64,000 bases of DNA from Lewinellaceae bacterium (GCA_020636105.1 JACJYL010000001.1:2790001-2854000); one strand, 5' to 3'. Shown: positions 53,076 through 62,439, counted from the first letter of the stretch. Translations and numbers: made by a program. Notes: a model not told the origin generated them from the letters alone.

Positions 53076-53174
53076 GGGATGGTTCAAAAATAAAATTACA
53101 TTTTTCTGCGCTGACTCCACTTAAGGGCCGGGGCGGAGGTGTGCAAAAGTGTAAATTTATTTCTACCGCATTAT
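53076..53174. repeat. dispersed ~100-bp hairpin repeat, copy 2
   Basis: Same orientation as copy 1 at 28154-28252, with closely matching sequence and the same near-terminal inverted arms (AAATAAAATTACA and TGTAAATTTATTT). It lies 4 bp behind the lytic transglycosylase stop codon, where it can act as terminator on the minus strand (T-rich 3' side). Confidence 0.8.
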
Positions 53175-53178
53175 AATA

Positions 53179-54417
53179 CTACTTTCCTTCTTCAGCCCCT
53201 AAAGAAAAGACTTCCGAAAGCCCTAAAGTCGGCAGCGGTTCAATTAATTCCGCAGTTCTTTCTACATTATTGACCTGGAAGGATTCGTACACCTTTAATT
53301 GTTTTTGATTGGCCAGCTCATTGAATCCCATTTCGTTCCAAACCGAGAGGTTGGTGACCGAACAGTTAAGGAGAGTAGCCAGTTGTTCCGGAGCTTCATC
53401 CTCCCCAAGATGATAATATGAATAGGCATAAGGCTTTTCAGAATCATCCTGGCCTTTCATGTGTACAGGGGTCGTCAGGGCCATAGGAAGGGCATCACCA
53501 TCCTTTTGCGCCAGCAGGTATGCCTCAAAGGCAGGCATGACTCTCCTGGGAAGAATCAGGTAATTGCCTTTTTCATTAGCCGGAATAAAATCTTTTGTGT
53601 AAAGCGGGTTCAAGGTGCGAATCACTTCCATAGAAACGCCGGTGACCTGCGCTATTCTGAAAAAACTTACAAAATCATTCAATTCCACGGTCTCGGTCAG
53701 TTGAAAATCCAGGGAAGGAAATTCGGGTTCGAGATTGTGTTGGTCATAATATTGTGCGAGGTAAACTGCAGCGATAAAGGCAGGTACATAGTTTCTGGTT
53801 TCACGGGGCAGATATTGCCTTAGAGCCCAGAAATCCGTGGTGCCGCTCCTCCTTATGGCAGAATTGACCCGACCGGCTCCTGAATTATACGCCGCCAAAG
53901 CCAACGCCCAATCTTCATAACGCTCATAAAGGCTCGCCAAATGCTGCATCGCCGCCATCGTAGATTTGATGATATCTGTTCGCTCGTCAATCTGATCGTT
54001 GATGACCAAACCGTAACTTTTTCCCGTCTCCGGCATGAACTGCCACAGTCCGCCGGCCCCTACAACAGAAACTGCCCTTGGATTAAGGGCAGATTCGACA
54101 ACCGCCAGGTATTTTAATACATCGGGGAGGTTGTTTTCTTTGAGATATTTTTCAAAAATGGGAAAGTACATTGCCGATCGGCCGAGGATGATTTCTGCAT
54201 TCCGACGGTGTCGAACTACATAACCTTTAATATATCCTTCGACTACAGATTCATATTTTGTTTTGATAAAAGTCTGATCCATGGACTCAATCCTTGCCAT
54301 GATCTCTTCCTCGTCGTATGCCGGAATTTCCTTATCCGGATTGCCCGCAATCAACTGGGACGAGGCCGTAAAAAGCAATAATAACAAGGGTAACAGGTGG
54401 TATTTTTTATAATTCAT
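53179..54417 (-). CDS. membrane-bound lytic murein transglycosylase (MltD-like)
   Basis: A 412-aa exported protein that cleaves the MurNAc-GlcNAc bond in peptidoglycan. Signal peptide ~1-24; an SLT domain from ~95 to 215 with catalytic Glu108 (VVESALNP), GGLWQFMPETGKSYGL and ALAAYNSGAGRVNSAI. The C-terminal third has two LysM-like stretches (LNPLYTKDFIPANEKGNYLILP and LNCSVTNLSVWNEMG). Divergent from the SRPBCC gene. Confidence 0.92.
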   Translation of the reverse strand: MNYKKYHLLPLLLLLFTASSQLIAGNPDKEIPAYDEEEIMARIESMDQTFIKTKYESVVEGYIKGYVVRHRRNAEIILGRSAMYFPIFEKYLKENNLPDVLKYLAVVESALNPRAVSVVGAGGLWQFMPETGKSYGLVINDQIDERTDIIKSTMAAMQHLASLYERYEDWALALAAYNSGAGRVNSAIRRSGTTDFWALRQYLPRETRNYVPAFIAAVYLAQYYDQHNLEPEFPSLDFQLTETVELNDFVSFFRIAQVTGVSMEVIRTLNPLYTKDFIPANEKGNYLILPRRVMPAFEAYLLAQKDGDALPMALTTPVHMKGQDDSEKPYAYSYYHLGEDEAPEQLATLLNCSVTNLSVWNEMGFNELANQKQLKVYESFQVNNVERTAELIEPLPTLGLSEVFSLGAEEGK

Positions 54418-54517
54418 TTTTCAATTTACTATGCTTGAGTTTTCAAAAGTAGGAAATAAACTTCATACCGCAAAAAGGAAATTTTCATTTTATCGTTTAA
54501 TTATTTGTTTAAATTTA

Positions 54518-54547
54518 TTGTATTTTAAATCAATTTGTTTAAATTTG
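54518..54547 (+). promoter_or_regulatory. promoter of the SRPBCC/GyrI-like gene
   Basis: TTG at 54518-54520 and TAAATTTG at 54540-54547 are 19 bp apart, a full-consensus Bacteroidota promoter with a leader of about 60 nt. Confidence 0.8.
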
Positions 54548-54611
54548 CAGTTATTTAACACCACCCGGGTTCGGTTTTTTTAGGGCCGGATCTTAAAAAA
54601 TGCTAACTGTT

Positions 54612-55616
54612 ATGAAAATTTTAAAAACTTTAGGACTGATCCTGGCAGCCCTTATCGGGCTGATTTTAGTAATTGCCATTTTTGTACCCAAAAGTGTAAA
54701 AACTGAACAGGCTATTGACATCAACGCTCCGATAGATGTCGTTTTCAACGCGGTAAATGACCTTTCCCAGTGGGAAAACTGGTCGGCATGGAAAGCCTCC
54801 GACTCCACCATGGTCACCACTCTTGGAGAAACCTACATAGGGGAAACGGGCTCTTACAGCTGGAAGGGAGAAGTAATCGGGGAAGGAAATTTAACCATTC
54901 TTTCCAGTACCCCAAACGAAGAAATAAAAACAGAAATTCATTTCGGCCCACAGGGGTCGGCCAATGGCCATTGGGTTTTTTCAGCGGCCCAACAAGGCAC
55001 ACATGTGGATTGGGACGTCACGTCACATTTCAAATACCCTTTCAACATCATGTTGCTGTTTATGGATTTTGGAGAAATGATGTCTAAAGAATTCAACAAA
55101 GGGCTGGCAATGTTAAAAGACCATGCTGAAAAAAAAGCAGCTGAAATGAAACCCACTTTTGAAATCAAAGAAATGGATTTGCCGGCAAGGTATTATATCG
55201 GTATCCGTGAAACGATTAAAATGGAAGACATAACCGCCCACCTTGCCGAAAACTTCCCGAAAGTATTCGGTGCGGTAGCCCAAAAAGGATTGGAAATGGC
55301 AGGAATGCCGAGTGGTTTATACTACACCTGGGATGAGGCTACCTCTACTACAGAGCTCCTCCAGGCAGCACCCTTAAAGGAAAATGCCACTATTGAAGGT
55401 TTTGAAACGGTTGAATTGCCGGCTTCCAAAGCATTGGTTATTGATTACTACGGAGCCTATGAAGGCATTGGAGCGGCCCATGAGGCCATGGAGGCTTACC
55501 TAAAGAAAAAAGGATATACGTCAAGACCTCCAGCCATTGAGGAATATGTCACCGATCCGGGGCAGGAACCCGATCCCGCTAAATGGCTGACCCAATTGGT
55601 TTATTATATTAACTAA
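54612..55616 (+). CDS. membrane-anchored SRPBCC and GyrI-like domain protein
   Basis: A 334-aa protein: an N-terminal membrane helix (LGLILAALIGLILVIAIFV), then an SRPBCC/START-like hydrophobic-ligand domain (IDINAPIDVVFNAVNDLSQW, ~30-175), then a GyrI-like effector-binding domain (~185-334, MDLPARYYIGIRETI; EYVTDPGQEPDP). Both domains bind small molecules; the ligand is unknown. No DNA-binding domain. The second ATG at 54612 is preferred as it begins the hydrophobic helix. Confidence 0.85.
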   Translation: MKILKTLGLILAALIGLILVIAIFVPKSVKTEQAIDINAPIDVVFNAVNDLSQWENWSAWKASDSTMVTTLGETYIGETGSYSWKGEVIGEGNLTILSSTPNEEIKTEIHFGPQGSANGHWVFSAAQQGTHVDWDVTSHFKYPFNIMLLFMDFGEMMSKEFNKGLAMLKDHAEKKAAEMKPTFEIKEMDLPARYYIGIRETIKMEDITAHLAENFPKVFGAVAQKGLEMAGMPSGLYYTWDEATSTTELLQAAPLKENATIEGFETVELPASKALVIDYYGAYEGIGAAHEAMEAYLKKKGYTSRPPAIEEYVTDPGQEPDPAKWLTQLVYYIN

Positions 55617-55713
55617 TCCGCTTTTGGGGGCGTTTACTTCAATCATCATGCTGCCGTCCAACACAGGATTGTTAGACTATCGCAGGTTTTAAAACTCAAA
55701 ATCGTTAATTTTA

Positions 55714-55751
55714 ATTCGATAGGCTGAGCCGTTTTGTTCAGCCTATCGAAT
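55714..55751. terminator. hairpin between SRPBCC gene and moaD
   Basis: Perfect 14-bp arms ATTCGATAGGCTGA and TCAGCCTATCGAAT with a 10-nt loop lie between convergent genes. A clear T-run is missing, so termination strength is uncertain. Confidence 0.6.
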
Positions 55752-55850
55752 CAGGATTTTATGTTACGAGCCAAATCTATAAAGGGAGAAATTGTCTGAT
55801 AAAAATAAAGCGATATTTTAGTCTCCTTGCGTTTACCGTTCCCTTTAAAA

Positions 55851-56093
55851 TTATCCCCCGCTCACCGGCGGAACGATAACAATTTCACTGCCTTCGCTCA
55901 AAATATACTCATCATCCCTGTAGGCTTCATTGACGGCAATGGCAAAAGAAGCCAGCCGTTCGAATTCAGGATACAGATTAAACAGTAAAGCCTTCAGGTC
56001 TGCAACATTAGCGCCTTCACGCAGTTCAACTTCTATTTCCTTTCCTTCCACGATATCCCTTGCGATTCCAAAGGTGAGAATTTTCAGCTTCAT
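55851..56093 (-). CDS. moaD: molybdopterin synthase sulfur carrier subunit
   Basis: An 80-aa ubiquitin-fold protein ending in Gly-Gly (VIVPPVSGG), the residues that are thiocarboxylated. The opening MKLKILTFGIARDIV and the NEAY loop fit MoaD. The start at 56093 is chosen because the MoaD fold begins there. It is the sulfur donor for MoaE (28.3 kb). It lies 98 bp downstream of a MoxR-type ATPase gene on the same strand. Confidence 0.9.
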   Translation of the reverse strand: MKLKILTFGIARDIVEGKEIEVELREGANVADLKALLFNLYPEFERLASFAIAVNEAYRDDEYILSEGSEIVIVPPVSGG

Positions 56094-56191
56094 ATAGTTA
56101 AGTAAGTACACTCTTTTAAGTGGCCGGTAAAATGATGGATTTTAGTCATCACAAAGGTATAACATTAATTCAAAACTTGCCATAAAAACAA

Positions 56192-57277
56192 TTACATCAA
56201 GGCTTTACATGCTTTGTACAAGTCTTTCCATTCATCTCTTTCCCGCAGCACCGTCTCCAGGTATTCCTGCCAGACGGCCTTATCCTGTGAAGCATCCTTT
56301 ATTATTGCCCCCGAAAGTCCCGCCGCAACATCATCCGCCCCGAGCTGGCCGTTGCCGAAGTGCAACGCCAGTGCCTGCCCATTGTGAATGACAGAGATCG
56401 CCTCTGCAGTACTCAGAGTACTCGAAGGTGATTTTATGCGCATCCGGCCATCCTGAGTTTTTCCTTCCCGCAATTCACGGAAAATAATCACCAGTCGACG
56501 AATCTCTTCGATAGGAGCGGTAGAAACCGGAAGCTTTAAGGGTTCCCCCAATTTCTCTATCCTGTGTTTCACAATGGTCACTTCTTCTTCCAGAGTGGCC
56601 GGCAAAGGCATGACGATAGTATTAAACCTTCGCCGAAGGGCACTGGATAATTCATTGACCCCTCTGTCCCGGTCATTGGCTGTAGCGATGATATTAAAGC
56701 CCTGAAGTGCAAGTACCTCTGAATTCAACTCAGGAACCGGCAGGGTTTTTTCGGAAAGAATGGTGATCAGCGCATCCTGTACATCAGAAGGTATTCTCGT
56801 AAGTTCCTCTATCCGGGCAATCTTGCCCAGCTCCATGGCGGTCATCACAGGACTCGGCACCAAAGCTTTCTCGGAAGGGCCTTCCGCCAACAGGCGGGCG
56901 TAGTTCCAGCCATATCGCAGGGCCTCTTCACTCATTCCGGCTGTTCCCTGTACCATCAGTTTGGAATTTCCGGAAATGGCCGCGGCCAGGTGCTCCGAAA
57001 CCCAGGTCTTGGCAGTGCCCGGAATGCCCGTAAGCAACAACGCCCGGTCCGTAACGAGCGTGGCCACCGCCATCTCTATCAAACGGCGCGGACCAAAATA
57101 TTTGGGCTCGATTTCCGTCCCGTCGTCCAGTTTGCCCCCAAGCAAATAGGTGACTACTGCCTGCGGGGACAATAGCCACTGCGGCGGGCATTGCCCCTTG
57201 TCTTGCTTGATAAGGGCCTCCAGTTCTTTTTCATAAGCCTGCTCGGCATGCGGCCGCAGGATGGTTAGTTTTGACAT
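56192..57277 (-). CDS. MoxR-family AAA+ ATPase
   Basis: A 361-aa AAA+ protein of the MoxR/YehL-like type, chaperone-like ATPases that usually work with a VWA-domain partner. Walker A is GIPGTAKT (84-91); the Walker B region reads IARIEEL, where the usual Asp is replaced; sensor-1 ATANDRD and arginine-finger segment LRRRF are present. The frame runs 33 codons further upstream, but that part translates an intergenic heptamer repeat (Gln/Ser/Val rich) and is not protein. No VWA gene is adjacent; neighbours are moaD and a phosphoesterase. Confidence 0.88.
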   Translation of the reverse strand: MSKLTILRPHAEQAYEKELEALIKQDKGQCPPQWLLSPQAVVTYLLGGKLDDGTEIEPKYFGPRRLIEMAVATLVTDRALLLTGIPGTAKTWVSEHLAAAISGNSKLMVQGTAGMSEEALRYGWNYARLLAEGPSEKALVPSPVMTAMELGKIARIEELTRIPSDVQDALITILSEKTLPVPELNSEVLALQGFNIIATANDRDRGVNELSSALRRRFNTIVMPLPATLEEEVTIVKHRIEKLGEPLKLPVSTAPIEEIRRLVIIFRELREGKTQDGRMRIKSPSSTLSTAEAISVIHNGQALALHFGNGQLGADDVAAGLSGAIIKDASQDKAVWQEYLETVLRERDEWKDLYKACKALM

Positions 57278-57281
57278 ATGT

Positions 57282-57344
57282 GCTGGTTGCTGGCTACTGG
57301 TTACTTGTTGCTGGTTGCTTGTTACTTGTTGCTTGTTACTGGGT
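57282..57344. repeat. RCTKGTT heptamer repeat, 9 units
   Basis: Nine uninterrupted 7-bp units drawn from GCTGGTT, ACTGGTT, ACTTGTT and GCTTGTT lie between the phosphoesterase stop and the MoxR start. Confidence 0.85.
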
Positions 57345-57372
57345 GCCCGGTTTGAGTTCCACTCGTTAAACA

Positions 57373-59295
57373 TCACCTGATTTTCATCTCATCCACTTCT
57401 TCCAGGGTGTCCGGATTCAGTACCTGCATCTGAAGCGACGGGCCATCTACTTTGATGATTACCAACGCATTTTGGGTGGTGAACCCTGATGTTTTGGCAG
57501 TCCATGGAGTCTCTTCCTGAGCATAATACGGTGCCCCGGCAGCGCCGTTATTGATCTGGTAAATGGTTCTTGACAGTTTTAGCCTTTTTTCTTCCGGATA
57601 ATCATCCTTATAAATTGGCGTATCCGGCCCGATTTCAGTACGACAGTAATTGTGTTCATCCCCGGTGAGCATGGCGACCACTTTGGTACTTTTATTGACC
57701 AATATATCAAGGTATTCATCTCTTCTTTCAATAATGCCTTTTTCGACTGACTTACCGGCCAGATAGGGTCGCTTATTGTTATTGCCCCCGTACCACATAT
57801 CATCCCCGACGTGGCCTCCATTGGGGAAAGCCGGAGTATGTTGCGTGACAAAAATGTGATCAATATCCTCATCCTTTTCCAGCATCGCAATGGTATTTTT
57901 CAGCCATTCCATCTGGTTATCCATCAGATATCCGTGCATATTGCCACTCGATTCGGGATAAGAAGAAACAGAGGGAGCATAAAAATAATCTGAATTGAGG
58001 ACAATCATGGCTACATTGTCATAGGTGTAATAATAAACCGTTTCATCATAGGGCGGAAAATCGATTTTAGTCCGATCGGGGTCATACGCTGAATTGTCTT
58101 CACTTATAGGGCCGTTATGCGGATTGACAAAATGATCGGCGAAAGCCGCCTCTGCCGATTTTGTTTCAAAAGGAAACTGATCCACCCGAAATTTTTTGGT
58201 CGTTCCCTTTTTTTCAAAGTAATAAATCAGGGCCTCATGGTTTCCCATAGTAGCCACCACTGGCAAATAATGTGCGAAAGGAGAAACGGCCTGCTTCCAG
58301 TTGGCATACTCAAGGTCTATTTCCTCCCTTTCGGTGGCATACCCGCTGATCAGGTCACCGGTGTACTGACAAAAAGCCACTCCTTGCTGACTGGCAAGAG
58401 CCATTATTTTTTTTACGATATAAAAATTGGTGCCTTGCATACTACGCTCGCCGCCGCCATTACCGGCCCTGGAGTCACTGGCATATCCAAAGGAAAATGC
58501 GGTTCGGCTTCCCGGTTTTGGCGCTGTTTTAAAATGATATTGCTGTTGATTGCTTCCAAACAATACCTGGTAATCATACCTACTGTTCGGTTTCAACCCC
58601 GACACTTCTATTTCATGTTGAAAAACAGGCTTGTCGTCCGAAAAAACATGGCCGCCTACTTTAACATGGCAAACGGTTTCCACATTGGTCTTAAAGGAAA
58701 TGGTAGCTCCTTCGGAATGCAGTAAATTCACAAAGGGCCCTTCCATCACCGTCGTATCCACCTGAAAAACAGGACCCGCAATAAAAGATACTTTACCATC
58801 ATAAAAATAATGGCCAAATTTACTGACCACCCTGTACCCCAGCGTACCTTTCCCTGTGTCTTCCCAGCCAACCATATCATACCTGCCGCTAAGTTCCCCT
58901 GCAATATCGACGAAACATTTGCCCTTTTCAATGGACGCAGAGGTATTGAAATAAACAGGATAAGGGTGTTTGGAATCGCCATAGGGAATTAATCCATAAA
59001 CGAGTTTGCCCTCAAATTTAGGATCTTTAAAATCGAAAGCAATGCCAGAAGCTTTGCCCGTCGGTTCGCCCGTCATCCTGGTGAGGGTATAATCAGGAGC
59101 CGTTTCTCTTTTGTAATACCTCTCCCCGTCATCTTCAATGTATAATCGTCCTTCCGCATCGGTATGCATGTTGGAATAAACGGAAGGAATCATGACAGAA
59201 TTATTTATAATGCTTTTCGTAACTTCCTGGCCCTGGAGGAATGTTGCAGGAAGGGAAACGAAAATAATAAACATCAAAAACAAAGTAATTCTCAT
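57373..59295 (-). CDS. exported purple-acid-phosphatase-like metallophosphoesterase
   Basis: A 640-aa secreted protein. Signal peptide (~1-22); a long beta-rich N-terminal region to ~170; a fibronectin-III-like module (~200-260, HEIEVSGLKPNSRYDYQVLF); then a calcineurin-like phosphoesterase domain with YASDSR, YTGDLISG, MGNHEALI, VTQHTPAFPNGGH and TGDEHNYC. This set supplies the two-metal site. No T9SS sorting domain at the C-terminus, so it is probably periplasmic. Substrate unknown. Confidence 0.9.
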   Translation of the reverse strand: MRITLFLMFIIFVSLPATFLQGQEVTKSIINNSVMIPSVYSNMHTDAEGRLYIEDDGERYYKRETAPDYTLTRMTGEPTGKASGIAFDFKDPKFEGKLVYGLIPYGDSKHPYPVYFNTSASIEKGKCFVDIAGELSGRYDMVGWEDTGKGTLGYRVVSKFGHYFYDGKVSFIAGPVFQVDTTVMEGPFVNLLHSEGATISFKTNVETVCHVKVGGHVFSDDKPVFQHEIEVSGLKPNSRYDYQVLFGSNQQQYHFKTAPKPGSRTAFSFGYASDSRAGNGGGERSMQGTNFYIVKKIMALASQQGVAFCQYTGDLISGYATEREEIDLEYANWKQAVSPFAHYLPVVATMGNHEALIYYFEKKGTTKKFRVDQFPFETKSAEAAFADHFVNPHNGPISEDNSAYDPDRTKIDFPPYDETVYYYTYDNVAMIVLNSDYFYAPSVSSYPESSGNMHGYLMDNQMEWLKNTIAMLEKDEDIDHIFVTQHTPAFPNGGHVGDDMWYGGNNNKRPYLAGKSVEKGIIERRDEYLDILVNKSTKVVAMLTGDEHNYCRTEIGPDTPIYKDDYPEEKRLKLSRTIYQINNGAAGAPYYAQEETPWTAKTSGFTTQNALVIIKVDGPSLQMQVLNPDTLEEVDEMKIR

Positions 59296-59463
59296 AAGCG
59301 CGTTAATATTTATTTGTGTTTAAAGTTTTTCATAGATTTACAAAAATACAACTATGTTATCAATACAAAGGGGTAATTCACCGGGTTGTTTCTGGAAATT
59401 ACAGGAAAGTCCGGGCAAAAAAGCCGAAGAACAACCTAAGTCAGAGCTTGTTTAAAAAATTAA

Positions 59464-59492
59464 TTTACACACCTGGAAAAGTACTATATTTG
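59464..59492 (+). promoter_or_regulatory. promoter of the adenine deaminase gene
   Basis: TATATTTG (59485-59492) is a perfect -7 box; the -33 position holds TTTA 18 bp upstream, one base off. Leader of about 50 nt. Confidence 0.6.
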
Positions 59493-59548
59493 GCTAACGA
59501 ATATTTACTTTTCTTTTTTTCGGTTATTATTGCTATAAAATCAAATTC

Positions 59549-61174
59549 ATGTCAATCATCAAGGCTCAAATCGTAGATATCCATCAGCGCAAAATTTATG
59601 CGGGCGAAGTGCATTTTGAAAATGGCAGGATTACCGCCATCCGGGAATCCGATCACGATGAATCCACTTACATCATGCCCGGATTCGTCGATGCTCACGT
59701 TCATATTGAAAGCTCCATGCTGATTCCTTCAGAATTCGCCCGTATGGCTGTGCTCCACGGGACCGTGGCCACGGTTTCCGACCCACATGAAATCGGGAAC
59801 GTCATGGGCATCGAAGGCGTGCGTTACATGATAGAGAATGGCAATAAAGTGCCTTTGAAATTCTTCTTCGGAGCCCCTTCCTGTGTGCCTGCCACCAGTT
59901 TTGAAACTGCCGGCGCCATCATAGATGCCGAAGGCATCAAGCAATTACTGGCCATGGAGGAAATTCTCTACCTGGCAGAGATGATGAATTACCCGGGCGT
60001 CATTTTCCAGGATGAAGAGGTCGTGAAAAAGATCAGGTACGCCCACGAAGCCGGCAAACCGGTGGATGGTCACGCCCCCGGTGTCCGGGGAGAAGACCTC
60101 AAAAAATATATTTCCGCCGGCATCAGCACCGACCACGAATGTTTCACCCGCGAAGAAGCCCTGGAAAAAATAAATATGGGCATGAAAGTGCTCATCCGTG
60201 AAGGAAGTGCCGCCCGCAACTTCGAGGCCCTGATCTCCTTGCTGCCCGAATACCCGGAACGGATCATGTTCTGCTCCGATGATAAACATCCCGATGACCT
60301 GATGATAGGCCACCTCAACGAACTGGCCGCCAGGGCCATCGCCAAAGGCAATGACCTCTTCGACGTGCTCAGAGCAGCATCAAAAAATCCCGTCGAGCAC
60401 TATAACCTGCCCGTAGGCCTGCTCCAGGAAGGCGACCCTGCCGACTTCATCCTGACCAGGGATCTGAAAAATTTTAAAATTGATGCCACTTACATCAATG
60501 GTGAAAAAGTAATGGAAAACGGCACCAGTTTCGTCAAAAGAGTCGAGGCGACCATCATCAATAATTTCCATACCAGCGAAAAAACACCCGATGCTTTCGG
60601 ACTGGAAGCCAAATCCGACAACATCCGGGTCATTCGTGCCATTGACGGGGAACTCGTCACACAAAGTTTCATCACTCCGGCAAAAATCCACCAAGGCAAA
60701 GCCCTCGCCGACCCGGACCGCGACCTCCTCAAAATGGCCGTCGTAAACCGTTACTCGGACGTCAGCCCCGCCCTGTGCTTCATCAATGGCTTCAACCTCA
60801 AAAAAGGTGCCATTGCTTCCTGCGTCGGGCACGACTCTCACAACATCATCGCCGTAGGCTGCGATGACGAATCCCTATGCCAGGCCGTCAACCTCATCAT
60901 ACAAAACAAGGGAGGAATTTCCGCCGTTTTTGACGGACAATCCCATGTATTGCCCCTCCCTGTCGCAGGTATCATGACCAACGAAGACGGCTACAAAACC
61001 GGCCAACTTTACGGAACCATCGATGCCCTCGTAAAAGCTGAAATGGGCTGCAACCTCCGGGCACCATTTATGACCCTTTCCTTCATGGCCCTGCTGGTCA
61101 TCCCCGAACTAAAACTCAGCGACCTCGGTTTGTTCGACGGAAAGAAATTTGAATTCGCAGCCTTGTTTGTGTAA
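59549..61174 (+). CDS. ade: adenine deaminase
   Basis: Converts adenine to hypoxanthine and ammonia for purine salvage. 541 aa, an amidohydrolase-fold enzyme. Metal motif HVHIESS (His50, His52), then VSDPHEIGNV, HAPGVRG, ISTDHE and MFCSDDKHPDD, with the C-terminal Ade domain (HDSHNIIAVG, GGISAV). All fit Ade rather than dihydroorotase-type relatives. Confidence 0.96.
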   Translation: MSIIKAQIVDIHQRKIYAGEVHFENGRITAIRESDHDESTYIMPGFVDAHVHIESSMLIPSEFARMAVLHGTVATVSDPHEIGNVMGIEGVRYMIENGNKVPLKFFFGAPSCVPATSFETAGAIIDAEGIKQLLAMEEILYLAEMMNYPGVIFQDEEVVKKIRYAHEAGKPVDGHAPGVRGEDLKKYISAGISTDHECFTREEALEKINMGMKVLIREGSAARNFEALISLLPEYPERIMFCSDDKHPDDLMIGHLNELAARAIAKGNDLFDVLRAASKNPVEHYNLPVGLLQEGDPADFILTRDLKNFKIDATYINGEKVMENGTSFVKRVEATIINNFHTSEKTPDAFGLEAKSDNIRVIRAIDGELVTQSFITPAKIHQGKALADPDRDLLKMAVVNRYSDVSPALCFINGFNLKKGAIASCVGHDSHNIIAVGCDDESLCQAVNLIIQNKGGISAVFDGQSHVLPLPVAGIMTNEDGYKTGQLYGTIDALVKAEMGCNLRAPFMTLSFMALLVIPELKLSDLGLFDGKKFEFAALFV

Positions 61175-61180
61175 CGGGTT

Positions 61181-61280
61181 GCTGGTTACTGGTTACTGGT
61201 TACTTGTTACTTGTTACTTGTTGCTGGTTGCTTGTTTGCTGGTTTGCTGGTTGCTGGTTGCTGGTTGCTTGTTGCTGGTT
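61181..61280. repeat. RCTKGTT heptamer repeat, 14 units
   Basis: Fourteen consecutive units (two with an extra T) begin 6 bp after the adenine deaminase stop. Units alternate among GCTGGTT, ACTGGTT, ACTTGTT and GCTTGTT without strict order. Confidence 0.9.
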
Positions 61281-61305
61281 AGATCCGCATTCTCACATTC
61301 CCCCA

Positions 61306-61335
61306 TTGTTTCCTAATATCATTTTCCTACCTTTG
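61306..61335 (+). promoter_or_regulatory. promoter of the PAP2-like gene
   Basis: TTG at 61306-61308 and TACCTTTG at 61328-61335 are 19 bp apart. It starts 26 bp after the heptamer array. Confidence 0.75.
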
Positions 61336-61353
61336 TAGCTTAAATAAAAAGCA

Positions 61354-62019
61354 ATGCTAAAAACCGCCGCACAATTCATATCCATCCTGTTTCACCCGCT
61401 GCTAATCCCCACTTACATGCTGGTGTTATTGATGATTGTCAACCCATACCTCTTTGGAGTACACGACATTTCGGAGCAAAACAGCATGCTGCTCATCATT
61501 CATACCATAATGAACACCCTGGTGATTCCAGCCTTTGCCATCCTCGTCATGAAACTTCTCGGACTCATCAAAACCTTCGAGATGCAGGACAAGAGTGAAC
61601 GCACCGGTCCCTATATCATCGCCGGTATATTTTACCTGTGGCTCTTCCGCAATTTCCTCGACAATACCAATGTCCCCCTCGCCTTCACCTCCTTTTTGCT
61701 GGGCGCCACCATCGCATTATTCCTCGCCTTCCTGCTCAACATTTTCACCAAAATAAGCGCCCACGCAGTAGGCATGGGCGGGTTGCTGGCCATGGTCATC
61801 ATCACCATGTTCCAGTTCAGCTACGATACTTTCAACCTTAATCTGTGGTTTGGCACCATCCAGATGAATATGGTCACCGTACTCATGATCACCATCCTCA
61901 TCGCCGGCATGGTAGGTTCCGCCCGACTGATCCTAAAGGCCCATATCCCCTCCGACCTTTACGGCGGGTACCTCATCGGGTTCGCCAGCCAGATCTTCGC
62001 CCTCAGGTTCCTGTTCTAA
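61354..62019 (+). CDS. PAP2-superfamily membrane phosphatase-like protein
   Basis: A 221-aa protein with about six membrane helices. Motif-like segments are KISAHAVGMGG (~130-140, in place of the usual PSGH) and SARLILKAHIPSDLYGG (SRxxxxxHxxxD type, ~188-204). The general order fits type 2 phosphatidic acid phosphatases, but the first motif (KxxxxxRP) is not clear, so catalytic activity is uncertain. Single gene with its own promoter. Confidence 0.72.
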   Translation: MLKTAAQFISILFHPLLIPTYMLVLLMIVNPYLFGVHDISEQNSMLLIIHTIMNTLVIPAFAILVMKLLGLIKTFEMQDKSERTGPYIIAGIFYLWLFRNFLDNTNVPLAFTSFLLGATIALFLAFLLNIFTKISAHAVGMGGLLAMVIITMFQFSYDTFNLNLWFGTIQMNMVTVLMITILIAGMVGSARLILKAHIPSDLYGGYLIGFASQIFALRFLF

Positions 62020-62439
62020 AAAAAGGATTGCCCCAAAAATACTTTAGTCTTTAACCTTTAGTCTTTAACCTTTTCACCTCCCCGGGGCCATGTCTGCGCT
62101 GCGCTGGCCACCGGGCTATCCACTGCGTTACTATCCCTTGTCCTCCTCGCCAGCTGCGGCGACCTCCACTATACGTTCCGGCCAACTGCGGCGCAAAGCT
62201 AAAAGCAGGAGTTTTTCCATATTTCATATTCCGGAAGAAGACAGTCTTAAACGACCAAACCCACACACTCCATTGCGCTGAACTAATTGGTTTTGAATGA
62301 ATAACCACCAAATCCGGGAAAGGTGCAGCGCACCTGTTTGTGATCGGAGATTAAATTTTGATCCAATTATTTAGGATGAAGTCAGAGAATTTCCTCCTTC
62401 CTTATTTAAAATCCGCAAATCCTTATCCTGACAGTTCCC
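62020..62439. other. intergenic region with repeats and a GC-rich element
   Basis: No gene seen. A TTTARYC heptamer run lies at 62043-62070. A GC-rich stretch of about 110 bp at 62085-62195 has several short inverted segments (for example CGCC-AGCTGC-GGCG) and resembles dispersed palindromic intergenic elements of Bacteroidota. A 6-bp-arm hairpin AGGTGC-AGC-GCACCT is at 62322-62336. Confidence 0.5.
62043..62070. repeat. TTTARYC heptamer repeat behind the PAP2-like gene
   Basis: Four exact units, TTTAGTC and TTTAACC alternating twice, 23 bp after the stop codon. Confidence 0.7.
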
